64,000 bases of DNA from an uncultured bacterium (GTDB lineage Bacteria > Cyanobacteriota > Vampirovibrionia > Gastranaerophilales > Gastranaerophilaceae): assembly GCA_949296425.1 (NCBI GenBank), contig CASFPN010000020.1, positions 42,271-106,270 on the forward strand. Direction: 5' to 3'. Positions 10,401-17,881 of this stretch are shown here, in pieces (position 1 is the stretch's first letter; every line of letters starts with the position of its first letter). The notes under the pieces were generated by a model that saw only the letters and a program-made list of their open reading frames with translations, was not told the DNA's origin and searched no databases. Both the position numbers and the translations under genes were made by a program.

Positions 10401-10979
10401 TTCTACACTTCGTTTCATAAGAAAAATATTGCATCTTACCGTTGCATTTTTTTTCTGGGTTAGCTTTGCATTCATGGAAGTTATCTGGTTCAAAAGAGCA
10501 ATTGCAGCATTAACAGAAGTTTGTGCTGAAGAATTAAATGTATAATCTTTCCCGAATCTTATTACATAAGTTTTACCTATTAGCTGACGGCGCAAACCTA
10601 TAGATTTTGCATAATCACGAATAATTTTATCAAGATTTACTTTAAATTTATTCAAAAGTTTAACCGAACCTAAAAGATCTTTCATCTCATCAATGTTCGG
10701 GAAATCAATTGTCATCATCACAAATTCATCTGAATTCGACTCGTTCAGAATAACGCTTTTTTCCGTATCAAAACCGCATTTTTTACATTTTTTAGCACCT
10801 GTTTGATTTATTTTTCCGCAGTTATGGCATTTATTGATGATAACATAACCGCACTTTTTACAGGTATTAGCTTCATTGATGGTTCTGCAAACAGGGCATA
10901 CTAATTTAAGCACCTTTTTGCAATTAGGGCAAACCATAGCATTATCATCAATTTGTAAACCGCATTTTGGACATTCCAT
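7458..10979 (-). CDS. Zinc-ribbon / degenerate nucleotide-cyclase-like / ATPase-like / TPR signalling protein (1173 aa)
   Basis: Function unknown. The first 68 residues hold six CxxC pairs (3-6, 17-20, 28-31, 40-43, 51-54, 65-68), i.e. three zinc ribbons. About residues 85-280 resemble in layout the class III cyclase domain of large ATPase-linked cyclases (FVMMTIDFPNIDEM opening) but without its metal-binding aspartate pattern. A STAND/AAA-like region follows: the expected P-loop site near residue 345 reads GIVAIKTDELYKPYS and lacks GxxxxGK(S/T), while a Walker-B-like VIFIEDFDKID is present near 463. The C-terminal third is helical and repeat-like, fitting TPRs. It has its own strong promoter and is coupled to glgA by a 4-base overlap, suggesting a role connected to carbon storage. 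The domain assignments are by eye and could be wrong in detail. Confidence 0.7.
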   Translation of the reverse strand: MECPKCGLQIDDNAMVCPNCKKVLKLVCPVCRTINEANTCKKCGYVIINKCHNCGKINQTGAKKCKKCGFDTEKSVILNESNSDEFVMMTIDFPNIDEMKDLLGSVKLLNKFKVNLDKIIRDYAKSIGLRRQLIGKTYVIRFGKDYTFNSSAQTSVNAAIALLNQITSMNAKLTQKKNATVRCNIFLMKRSVEDDPYNLDSGFNISLLNQSGKKKEEKILNTFQVLTDDSVCSALDGDYKFSPLNSVMVNNEMEMFYELDLREFVKVEYPEEDDEEIKIPNFVQNMLIEQDKLDGEALSNLESGGDPDAIYDIETINFDEINAEFLRTENVDILYHILNKFQTIPKGIVAIKTDELYKPYSLKVLNTLSDTNKFNNIISITCYDEMKYSPYSFFRDLVSAIFEYTVSQKLFNENDFSMFKSVDPDGLIKDLITLNKRETENTEDTRFVYFDIFMTLLQIIPKTVIFIEDFDKIDASSYDVLKFIFESFEQLDVSFLISYDKKFSLHRDCHFLLSKPYYTEINLKPTPFEKLIEENKIYYRNILDNFYFQRVAKYACGSILFIDIAIQYLIESGVFSADEDSIEMINPKTIIIPSNLSRLVARRLNLLQDDADAMKFLTSIVLLGTRIDMNTVASLGYEHQAEIIEKLSDMGYIYEYNNCLYFPNYNLLRDNLLTTISKIYLEDVAHELFEKVFVEGMPSPAKAYLYGLLDDTENEKKQWEELSEINLSLGDFSSYLNCTNKILQLLDLNKEPEQQAALSEYKLKLYEDISNNLYEYVPEKTSEIAEETLKNLEKAKDVDKIIFLCNKMINGALDTGDYNHALELTHKVLSLLPVSSLNPADANFNTYFFLMSLIHIQILFNVGALMDSLDIGYKVLNMINMQSINVLKPEYMTDEDFKALIVDSVGYVALGNVLILSGNVAQFLEIVRKDLDFIPKSYDLFIALEDLIHGRPISVKTSEVSESDRFGNALINIINAFLMFDGDYTKFAEHIYKAKIAAKINRLHQIELFADLLIGYAYIQLDSYKKADSIIYKIIKTTSGNGMTTLLYIAWYVMSELHLKQNKYDVSFGIINNSLIQLERNNITSEYILLLFKYSMFKVMMFKKQHDKAEICMAHAKYIASKYGINFKFDTDAAHYVAVEDDETEQAIDENDASAGDNTVSVSDFLSEQGESK

Positions 10980-10985
10980 AAGAAA

Positions 10986-11014
10986 ATTATACCACGCATT
11001 TCTGGTTAGTACAA
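10986..11014 (-). promoter_or_regulatory. Strong promoter for the zinc-ribbon protein-glgA operon, leaderless
   Basis: Minus strand: TTGTAC (11014-11009), exactly 17 bp, then TATAAT (10991-10986) with an extended -10 TGG in front. TTTCTT follows, then the ATG at 10979. There is no room for a Shine-Dalgarno site; transcription should start at the ATG. The promoter lies between the gene and the end of dapL, so the operon can be expressed independently of dapL. Confidence 0.75.
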
Positions 11015-11023
11015 GAAATTAAC

Positions 11024-12196
11024 CTAATTATTATATCTTATACCGGCATCTTTCATTCTTCTTATACATTCTTTAATAGTATCAACATCTTTTGTTAGAG
11101 CCACACGGAAATAACCTTCTCCGAACTTACCGTAACCGTTTCCGGGAGGCACTACAATATTTGCTTTTTCAAGCATAGAAGTTACAAATTCTTCGGACGT
11201 CATGCCTTTCGGAACAGGAAGCCACAAATAAAATGTAGCTTTTGAAGGCTTTACATCCCAACCCAGTTCTCTAAAACCTTCTTCTGCTGCATCTCTGCGT
11301 TCTTGATACATTTTATTTAAATTTTCAATGTAGTGCGAATCGACGTTGAAAGCCGCAACTGCTGCCTCCTGAATAGCTTTAAACGTACCTGAATCAATAT
11401 TATTTTTTATTGTGCCCAAAGCTTTTACAGCCTGAGCATTGCCGCAGACAAATCCCACTCTCCAACCTGTCATGTTATAAGATTTTGAGTGAGAATAAAA
11501 TTCTAGAGCAACATCTTTTGCACCTTCAACCTGCAAAACGGAAGGTGCCTTATATCCGTCGTAAGTCATTTCAGAATATGCCATATCAGAGCATAACAAA
11601 ATGTCATATTTTTTACAAAAATCCACAGCTTTTTTGAAGAAAGTCAAATCAGCGACAGCACCTGTCGGGTTGTTCGGATAATTCAAAAACATAATCTTTG
11701 ATTTTTTAGCAATATCTTCCGGGATTTTATCAAAATCCGGCAGATACCCGTTTTCTTCCAATAAAGGCATTGCATAAGGTGTTCCGCCTGCAAATATTGT
11801 AGCATTGTGATAAACAGGATACCCAGGATCAGGGACAAGCGTATAGTCACCTTTATCTACAAAAGCAAAAAATACATGTGCAATAGCTTCTTTTGAACCT
11901 ATATTTGCAAGCATTTCCGTATCAGCATCAAGTTCAACGCCGAAACGTTTTTTCATCCAGTCACAAGCTGCTTTTCTAAATTTTTCGGTTCCGTTATAAG
12001 GAGGATAATCATGATTTTTCGGGTTATCAATTGCTCTGTGCATTTCTTCAACAACCGGCTGCAAAGTCGGTTTATCAGGATCACCGATACCAAGACTTAT
12101 TATATCTCTGCCCTGAGCTTTTGCTTCCGCAATTTTTCTGTCTATTTCAGCAAAAAGATATGGGGGAATTTTTTCCAAACGTTCTGATACTTTCAT
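11024..12196 (-). CDS. dapL: LL-diaminopimelate aminotransferase (class I/II PLP aminotransferase)
   Basis: PLP enzyme that converts tetrahydrodipicolinate to LL-diaminopimelate in one step, for peptidoglycan and lysine. It has 390 residues. Fold-type I signatures are visible: SLGIGDPDKPT near the start, the NYPNNPTGAV substrate/cofactor loop, DMAYSEMTYDGY and the Schiff-base lysine in SHSKSYNMTGWRVGF. The N-terminus (KIPPYLFAEIDRK) is that of the DapL group rather than aspartate aminotransferase. Start ATG is preceded by AAGGAG. lysA in this window, which acts at the end of the same pathway, supports the call. An alternative is another class I aminotransferase of similar type. Confidence 0.8.
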   Translation of the reverse strand: MKVSERLEKIPPYLFAEIDRKIAEAKAQGRDIISLGIGDPDKPTLQPVVEEMHRAIDNPKNHDYPPYNGTEKFRKAACDWMKKRFGVELDADTEMLANIGSKEAIAHVFFAFVDKGDYTLVPDPGYPVYHNATIFAGGTPYAMPLLEENGYLPDFDKIPEDIAKKSKIMFLNYPNNPTGAVADLTFFKKAVDFCKKYDILLCSDMAYSEMTYDGYKAPSVLQVEGAKDVALEFYSHSKSYNMTGWRVGFVCGNAQAVKALGTIKNNIDSGTFKAIQEAAVAAFNVDSHYIENLNKMYQERRDAAEEGFRELGWDVKPSKATFYLWLPVPKGMTSEEFVTSMLEKANIVVPPGNGYGKFGEGYFRVALTKDVDTIKECIRRMKDAGIRYNN

Positions 12197-12264
12197 GACT
12201 TCTCCTTCTTAATATTCTTTCCTTACGATTAATTTTATGATATCATAAATATAGAGGAAAGACA

Positions 12265-13341
12265 ATGAGTATAATTGCGGACGATAATGATTTTAAAAGC
12301 TCGACAATAGCAGAAAAAAAGAACCATTCGGTAGTCAAAAGGGAATGCCTTGACAATGACAAAAATTTTGAAAACTGTATAAGGCCTAAAACTTTTGACA
12401 CCTACATAGGCCAGTCCGCACTGAAAGAAACACTGAAAATTTCCATAGAAGCTGCTAAAAAGCGGGGGTTACCGCTTGACCATCTGTTATTTTACGGCCC
12501 GCCAGGGCTTGGCAAAACGACTCTGGCAGGGGTTATAGCAGAACAAATGGGAGTGGAGATTAAAATTACTTCGGCCCCTGCACTTGAAAGGCCCAGAGAT
12601 ATTATAGGCATTTTAATGTCTTTAAAGGGTGGAGAAATATTGTTTATAGACGAAATTCACAGATTAAATAAAGTTGCGGAAGAAATTCTTTATCCTGCAA
12701 TGGAAGACTTTTTTCTGGATATGACAACAGGCAAAAGCCAGACTGTAAAAACACTCCGCATTCCGCTTCCTAAATTTACGCTGATTGGGGCCACAACAAA
12801 GGCCGGAGAACTTTCAGGGCCTCTGCGCGATCGCTTTGGAATAATACACAGACTGGAATTTTATACGGAAGAAGAATTGTCACAAGTTATTAAGCGTACT
12901 GCAGGAATTTTAAATATTGATATTACGGAAGAAGGAGCACACGCAATTGCAAAACGTTCCAGAGGCACTCCGAGAATTGCAAACAGATTAGTTAAAAGAG
13001 TTGCTGATTATGCTATTGTCAAACATGACGGGAAAATAAGCGAAGACGTTGCAAATAAGTCATTAGATATTCTTAAAATAGATAATTTCGGGCTGGATAA
13101 CACTGACCGAAGTCTTTTAAAACTTATTATAGAAAAATACGACGGCGGTCCTGTCGGTATTGAAACTATTGCAGCTGCAATAGGAGAAGATGTCAGAACA
13201 ATAGAAGATGTATGCGAACCGTTTCTTCTGCAGGCAGGTCTTTTACAACGCACCCCTCGAGGCAGAAAAGTTTCCCCGGCAACATACAGACATCTCGGTT
13301 ACAAAAATATTGACATGAGCGAACAAAAAAGTTTATTTTAA
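12265..13341 (+). CDS. ruvB: Holliday junction branch-migration ATPase RuvB
   Basis: Hexameric AAA+ motor that drives Holliday junction branch migration with RuvA. Of its 358 residues, the first ~35 are a non-conserved extension before the family begins at [11 protein letters not shown]. It has Walker [12 protein letters not shown], Walker [10 protein letters not shown], sensor 1 IGATTKAG, the arginine finger region SGPLRDRFG, and the C-terminal winged helix ([18 protein letters not shown] ... TPRGRK). GAGGAAAGA precedes the ATG. It is divergent from dapL with a 68-base shared upstream region; ruvA and ruvC are not here. Confidence 0.97.
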   Translation: MSIIADDNDFKSSTIAEKKNHSVVKRECLDNDKNFENCIRPKTFDTYIGQSALKETLKISIEAAKKRGLPLDHLLFYGPPGLGKTTLAGVIAEQMGVEIKITSAPALERPRDIIGILMSLKGGEILFIDEIHRLNKVAEEILYPAMEDFFLDMTTGKSQTVKTLRIPLPKFTLIGATTKAGELSGPLRDRFGIIHRLEFYTEEELSQVIKRTAGILNIDITEEGAHAIAKRSRGTPRIANRLVKRVADYAIVKHDGKISEDVANKSLDILKIDNFGLDNTDRSLLKLIIEKYDGGPVGIETIAAAIGEDVRTIEDVCEPFLLQAGLLQRTPRGRKVSPATYRHLGYKNIDMSEQKSLF

Positions 13342-13536
13342 CTATTCAATCAAATATTTATAACTGCATCCCGCACCTACAGCTTTATATACATAATCAT
13401 AAGCAGATATAGCTCCGCCTTCAAGGGTTTTATATTTGCTGTATGCATTGCCGGGATGAAAACCTACCCAACTATATTTTGGATGAGTATAATGCATATC
13501 GCATAAATTTTTATTATAAGTTACTGCAATACTCAA
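13342..13536 (-). pseudogene. Possible gene remnant or spurious small ORF, 64 codons
   Basis: Fills the 220 bases between ruvB and smpB on the opposite strand. It opens with TTG immediately after an in-frame TAA and has no ribosome-binding site. The encoded peptide is rich in Tyr and Gly and ends GAGCSYKYLIE. That is faintly like the GIGCSYYALKNE stretch near the C-terminus of the pseudopilin at 24478-25272. It may be the 3' scrap of a secreted or pilin-like protein cut off by the smpB promoter, or it may mean nothing. Confidence 0.2.
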
Positions 13537-13545
13537 TTAAATCTG

Positions 13546-13554
13546 TGATATAAT
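13546..13554 (+). promoter_or_regulatory. Extended -10 promoter of smpB, leaderless
   Basis: TGATATAAT (TG 13546-13547, TATAAT 13549-13554) is a perfect extended -10 element. Seven bases separate it from the ATG at 13562, so the mRNA would start at or within a base or two of the start codon. No good -35 box and no Shine-Dalgarno sequence are seen. Confidence 0.6.
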
Positions 13555-13561
13555 ATTATCT

Positions 13562-14014
13562 ATGGATAGAAAAATTATTACAACTAACAGAAAAGCTTTT
13601 CACGATTACATTATTATTGAAAAATATACTGCAGGAATTGTTCTTACCGGAACTGAAATTAAATCAATACGAAAAAACGCAATTAATTTAAAAGACAGCT
13701 TTTGCAAAATAGAGGATAACGAAATTTTCCTCTACAAATGTCATATTTCGCCGTATGAACAGGGAAACAGATTTAATCACGATGCAGAACGGGTGAGAAA
13801 GCTGCTTTTGAATAAAAAAGAAATTCTGAAAATGCAAACTAAAGTAAAACAGGACAATTACACAATCGTCCCGCTTGAAGTTTTTTTGTCACACGGGTTT
13901 GCTAAAGTAGAAATAGGGCTTGCCAAAGGTAAAAAGCTTCATGACAAACGGGAAGATATTGCAAAAAAAGATCTGAAACGAGAAATGGACAGAGCCGGAA
14001 AAATAAGGTATTAA
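13562..14014 (+). CDS. smpB: SsrA-binding protein SmpB
   Basis: RNA-binding partner of tmRNA in trans-translation, rescuing stalled ribosomes. The 150 residues are the usual length. The OB-fold shows the family markers: TNRKAFHDYII, EAGI-equivalent YTAGIVLTGTEIKSIR, DSFCKIEDNEIFLYKCHISPYEQ and the basic C-terminal tail KGKKLHDKREDIAKKDLKREM that inserts into the ribosomal mRNA channel. Translation likely begins from a leaderless transcript. The ssrA gene itself was not seen in the window. Confidence 0.97.
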   Translation: MDRKIITTNRKAFHDYIIIEKYTAGIVLTGTEIKSIRKNAINLKDSFCKIEDNEIFLYKCHISPYEQGNRFNHDAERVRKLLLNKKEILKMQTKVKQDNYTIVPLEVFLSHGFAKVEIGLAKGKKLHDKREDIAKKDLKREMDRAGKIRY

Positions 14015-14064
14015 AATTAATCAAACGCCTGTTATGTAAATTCCGCAACGCAAAGGAGTAAAAA

Positions 14065-15039
14065 ATGAAAGTCGTCATCTTAGGCAAAGGAGAAATGTTA
14101 TCTAATCTTATTGAAGGAACACTTGATGCAGGATGCAAAATCTCCGGTGTTTTAAGATATGAAAGAACTGTAATGCCAAAATTTCTGCTTGGTCTCAGAG
14201 ATTTTTTCAAAAGCTCCTCAGATGTAACTATTATCAAACAGCATAAATTGCATGAAATTAAATGTTGTTCTGCTAATTGTGAAGAATTCAAAAAAGAAAT
14301 AATCAAGCTTAACGCTGATATAATACTTGTTGGGACATGGCATGAAAGACTCAAAAAAGATATTACAGAACTTCCTGTAATCGCCTGTGTCAATGTACAT
14401 CCGTCATATCTGCCGAAATACAGAGGACCGAATCCATATTTACAAACAATTCTGCACAGAGAAAATTACTCAGGGCTGACATTTCATCTTATGAATGAAG
14501 ACTTTGACAAAGGTGCAATTCTTGCACAGAAAAAAGTTAAAATTTTTCCTGGCGACACAGGCAAAGAACTTAAAGAAAGAACAGTTTTTCAAGCAAGACT
14601 AATGTGCGCCGAACTATTACAAAAACTTGGTTCAGGACTTGTTATCCCTGTTGAGCAGAATGAAAAAGAAGCCTCGTATTATCCGAATATTAAACCTGAC
14701 GATATGATGCTCAATTTTGAAAAAGAATCAGCCGAACAAATTCATGCCAGAATACGAGCTTTCCATCCCTGGCTGCCCTGTTATGTAAGTTACGGGAAAA
14801 AATTTTTTATCCCGAATCCTTACAAACTAAAAATTGTCGATGAAATTCATACCAAATACTACCTTGATAAACATAATATAAAAAATCCTAAACCCGGCGA
14901 TATCATACATACAAACTTCAAATCACGCGCAATTACAGTAATGTGTAAAGAGGGTAAATCTTTAAAAATGATAGGAACATATTTATACGGATTTCTAAAC
15001 AAACCTTTTACAAGTATATTTATAAAACATATATTGTAA
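14065..15039 (+). CDS. Formyltransferase-family protein (Fmt/ArnA-like)
   Basis: 324 residues with the formyltetrahydrofolate-dependent transferase fold. The catalytic region VNVHPSYLPKYRGPNP (Asn-x-His) and the Asp in NEDFDKGAIL match the N-H-D triad of methionyl-tRNA formyltransferase and sugar formyltransferases. The N-terminus starts MKVVILGKGEM and lacks the GTPEFA motif of classical Fmt; the C-terminal part has RIRAFHPW as in Fmt. It has a strong site (AAAGGAG) and sits directly before a sugar-nucleotide cluster, so an amino-sugar N-formyltransferase is as plausible as initiator-tRNA formylation. Which one is not decided by sequence alone. Confidence 0.75.
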   Translation: MKVVILGKGEMLSNLIEGTLDAGCKISGVLRYERTVMPKFLLGLRDFFKSSSDVTIIKQHKLHEIKCCSANCEEFKKEIIKLNADIILVGTWHERLKKDITELPVIACVNVHPSYLPKYRGPNPYLQTILHRENYSGLTFHLMNEDFDKGAILAQKKVKIFPGDTGKELKERTVFQARLMCAELLQKLGSGLVIPVEQNEKEASYYPNIKPDDMMLNFEKESAEQIHARIRAFHPWLPCYVSYGKKFFIPNPYKLKIVDEIHTKYYLDKHNIKNPKPGDIIHTNFKSRAITVMCKEGKSLKMIGTYLYGFLNKPFTSIFIKHIL

Positions 15040-15061
15040 TATAAAAGTTTATTATTTGTAA

Positions 15062-15090
15062 TTAAATAATATTTATGGTAAATATATAAT
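15062..15090 (+). promoter_or_regulatory. Candidate promoter of the CDP-sugar cluster
   Basis: TATAAT at 15085-15090 with a weak -35 (TTAAAT, 15062-15067) at 17 bp, about 25 bases before rfbF and upstream of its AAGGAT ribosome-binding site. The surrounding 70 bases are nearly all A and T, so the -10 box alone is modest evidence. Confidence 0.35.
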
Positions 15091-15114
15091 TATTTAGGGT
15101 ATAAGGATAAGTTG

Positions 15115-15900
15115 ATGAAAGTTGTTATATTAGCCGGTGGATTAGGGACACGCTTAAGTGAAGAAACCAGACTGATTCCGAAACCGATGGTTGAAATCGG
15201 CGGAAAACCTATTTTATGGCATATTATGAAAATATATTCTTATTACGGATTTAATGAATTCGTAATTTTAACAGGATATAAATCTCACATTATTAAAGAT
15301 TATTTTGTGCATTATTACCAGCAATATTCCGACATTACCGTAGATATGGTAAATAACACCGTAGATATTCACCGAATGCAGACAGAACCTTGGAAAGTTA
15401 CAATGCTCTATACCGGACAGGAAACTATGACCGGTGGCAGGATAAAAAAAGCCCGGCAATATATCGGAAATGAACGTTTCTTGCTGACATACGGCGACGG
15501 CGTTGCTGATATTGATATTAACAAACTTATTAAATTCCATGAATCATCTAAAAAAATTGTTACAATGACAGCCGTCCAACCGTCCGGTAAATTCGGCGCA
15601 ATTGTTATAAATGATGATAATACCATAACTTCATTTAAAGAAAAACCTGCCGGCGACGGATACTGGATTAACGGAGGATTTTTCGTCTGCGAACCTGAAG
15701 TATTTGACTATATTCCGCAAGGGGATGATGTGATATTTGAAAAATTTCCGCTTGAAAATCTTGCAAAAGATAAAAAGCTTAATGCTTACAAACACAGCGG
15801 TTTTTGGCGGCCGATGGATACTTTAAAAGATAAAAATGATTTAACTGAAATGTGGAAGAACAATAAAGCTCCGTGGAACATTTGGAACAAAGGATTATAA
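15115..15900 (+). CDS. rfbF: Glucose-1-phosphate cytidylyltransferase
   Basis: Makes CDP-glucose from CTP and glucose-1-phosphate, the first step to CDP-3,6-dideoxyhexoses. At 261 residues it has the family length. It opens with the nucleotidyltransferase loop LAGGLGTRLSEETRLIPKPM, then GGKPILWHIMKIYSYYG, LTYGDGVADIDI, WINGGFFVCEPEVF and the end FWRPMDTLKDKNDL. I chose ATG at 15115 (MKVVILAGG), spaced properly from AAGGAT; a TTG one codon earlier is not needed. It is the first gene of a tightly spaced run continuing to 21758. Confidence 0.93.
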   Translation: MKVVILAGGLGTRLSEETRLIPKPMVEIGGKPILWHIMKIYSYYGFNEFVILTGYKSHIIKDYFVHYYQQYSDITVDMVNNTVDIHRMQTEPWKVTMLYTGQETMTGGRIKKARQYIGNERFLLTYGDGVADIDINKLIKFHESSKKIVTMTAVQPSGKFGAIVINDDNTITSFKEKPAGDGYWINGGFFVCEPEVFDYIPQGDDVIFEKFPLENLAKDKKLNAYKHSGFWRPMDTLKDKNDLTEMWKNNKAPWNIWNKGL

Positions 15901-15901
15901 A

Positions 15902-16792
15902 ATGCAAAAAAAATATATAATTTGGGCTCCGCAATATGATAAAAGCAACGGGATAAGAGTTCTTTATAAATTACATGATGCGCTCAGAGAAAAGGGGTAC
16001 GAAGCGTATATCTATTCTATTCCTTCAGAACATAAATGCAATTACATTACAGATTCACAAATAACAAAAGAGATGAGAAAAAATGATATAGTAATTTATC
16101 CCGAAATAGTTGTCCATAATCCGTTAAGATTTCAGAATGTAGTCAGATATGTTTTGTATTATCCCGGCAAAAACGGCGGGACTGATGAATATGATGATTA
16201 TGAAATGAAATTTACTTACCTCAAAAAATTTTACGACAATGTTGATGAACTGTTCATTTCAACTCTTGATACGAAAATATTTTATAAGGATAATTCCGTT
16301 AAAGACAAAAACTGCTATTTTATATACAAAGGCGGAAAATGGAAAGACATTCCGGAATTTGACAACATGATTAAAATTACAATGCAATATCCTGCAACAA
16401 AAGATGAACTTTCAAAATTATTAAGAGAAACCAAAACATTATACTCCTATGATGATTGTACACAACTGCTTGATGAAGCAGTTCTTTGCGGCTGTGACGT
16501 TAAAATTGTAAGAGAAAACGGTTTCGAAAACTTTCACAGCAGCTATAAAGAACAGTTTGAAAATGCAGACAGGAATTTGGAAAATTTTATAAAGAAAACC
16601 CAAAAGATGAATTACACAGAAAAAATAAGAAAACCTCCGATTATTTCAAATACGATTTTTTACACAAAAGAAAACTTAAAAATTTTATTGTATAAATATA
16701 TTTTCCATAATAAAAAAAGAACTTATAAACATATTGTAAAAAAATTCTATCACTCAGTAAATGCGTATAATTATAAACCACAAGGAATATAA
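15902..16792 (+). CDS. Glycosyltransferase-like protein of the sugar cluster
   Basis: 296 residues, not confidently assigned. The N-terminus (IIWAPQYDKSNGIRVLYKLHDALREKGYEAYIY) looks like the start of a GT-B glycosyltransferase. The segment YSYDDCTQLLDEAVLCGCDV resembles the donor-site helix of GT4-type enzymes, where a conserved Glu precedes a Cys-Gly-Cys-Pro-like turn. The C-terminal 60 residues are very basic, fitting membrane-surface binding. It starts one base after the rfbF stop and is followed at once by rfbG, so it belongs to the same transcript. It may transfer the CDP-linked sugar made by its neighbours, but that is inference. Confidence 0.5.
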   Translation: MQKKYIIWAPQYDKSNGIRVLYKLHDALREKGYEAYIYSIPSEHKCNYITDSQITKEMRKNDIVIYPEIVVHNPLRFQNVVRYVLYYPGKNGGTDEYDDYEMKFTYLKKFYDNVDELFISTLDTKIFYKDNSVKDKNCYFIYKGGKWKDIPEFDNMIKITMQYPATKDELSKLLRETKTLYSYDDCTQLLDEAVLCGCDVKIVRENGFENFHSSYKEQFENADRNLENFIKKTQKMNYTEKIRKPPIISNTIFYTKENLKILLYKYIFHNKKRTYKHIVKKFYHSVNAYNYKPQGI

Positions 16793-17881
16793 ATGCTTAT
16801 CAATACATACAAAAATAAAAAAGTTTTTTTAACAGGCCACACAGGTTTCAAGGGGAGCTGGCTTGCAACGTGGCTAATACATATGGGGGCAAAAGTCTGC
16901 GGTTATTCGCTTGAGGCAGAAACAAATCCATCTATGTTCAATGAACTAAAAATTGCAGACAAAATTGAACATTCCGTTATCGGAAACATTCTTGATACAA
17001 ACAAATTAGAAAATACAATGAAACAATTTAAGCCGGATATTGTTTTTCATCTTGCTGCCCAACCGCTTGTAAGACTTTCATATTCACAACCGCTTCTCAC
17101 ATATCAAACAAATGTTATAGGAACATTAAATGTTTTGGAAGCAGCAAGAAAATGTCCCTCAGTAAAAGCTTTTGTAAATATTACAACTGATAAATGTTAC
17201 GAAAATAAAGAAGTTAAAAGAGGCTACAGAGAAGATGATCCTATGGGCGGGTATGATATGTATTCTTCCTCTAAAGGATGTGTGGAAATAATGTCGTCTT
17301 CATATCGCCGCTCATTTCTGCAGGATAAAAACACTTATGCAATGGCAACGGCAAGAGCGGGCAATGTAATAGGCGGCGGCGACTGGGCGCTTGACAGGCT
17401 TATTCCGGATTGTATAAGAGCAATTAATCAAGAGGTTGATATTGAAATCAGAAACCCTGTTGCGGTAAGACCATGGCAGCATGTTCTTGAACCTTTGTCC
17501 GGTTATCTTTTACTGGGACAAAAACTTCTTGAAGAAGGTAAAAAATTTGCCGACGGGTTTAATTTCGGTCCGCATGGTGACTGTGTTGTGACTGTTGCGC
17601 AAATTGCAAAAAAGATTACTGAAATTTATGGAAAAGGTAAAGTTATAATTGGAGAAAAAAGTCCTTTGCATGAAGCAGGTCTTTTAATGCTTAATATAGA
17701 AAAGGCTGAAAGAGTATTAGGCTGGACGCCCTTATATTCACCTGAACAGGCACTAGAACTAACAGCTGAGTGGTATAAACATTTTTATAACAAAGATTGT
17801 AATATGTTTGAATATACATTACAACAAATCAAAGAATATGAAGGAAGCATAAAGTGGAACAAGAATTACGCAATAAAGTAA
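16793..17881 (+). CDS. rfbG: CDP-glucose 4,6-dehydratase
   Basis: NAD-dependent extended SDR enzyme that turns CDP-glucose into CDP-4-keto-6-deoxyglucose. 362 residues, normal length. Rossmann motif TGHTGFKGSWLATWL near residue 13, the typical HLAAQPLVRLSY, the active-site TTDKCYENKE and YSSSKGCVE (YxxxK-type) motif, then ARAGNVIGGGDWALDRLIPD and VRPWQHVLEPLSGYL, all characteristic of RfbG. AAGGAA precedes the ATG. Its last 28 bases overlap the start of rfbH in another frame, indicating translational coupling. Confidence 0.95.
   Translation: MLINTYKNKKVFLTGHTGFKGSWLATWLIHMGAKVCGYSLEAETNPSMFNELKIADKIEHSVIGNILDTNKLENTMKQFKPDIVFHLAAQPLVRLSYSQPLLTYQTNVIGTLNVLEAARKCPSVKAFVNITTDKCYENKEVKRGYREDDPMGGYDMYSSSKGCVEIMSSSYRRSFLQDKNTYAMATARAGNVIGGGDWALDRLIPDCIRAINQEVDIEIRNPVAVRPWQHVLEPLSGYLLLGQKLLEEGKKFADGFNFGPHGDCVVTVAQIAKKITEIYGKGKVIIGEKSPLHEAGLLMLNIEKAERVLGWTPLYSPEQALELTAEWYKHFYNKDCNMFEYTLQQIKEYEGSIKWNKNYAIK

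Noticed and set aside
13902..14393. 163-codon minus-strand ORF across smpB and the formyltransferase gene
   Set aside because: It spans two conserved plus-strand genes and has a Ser/Leu-rich antisense composition.
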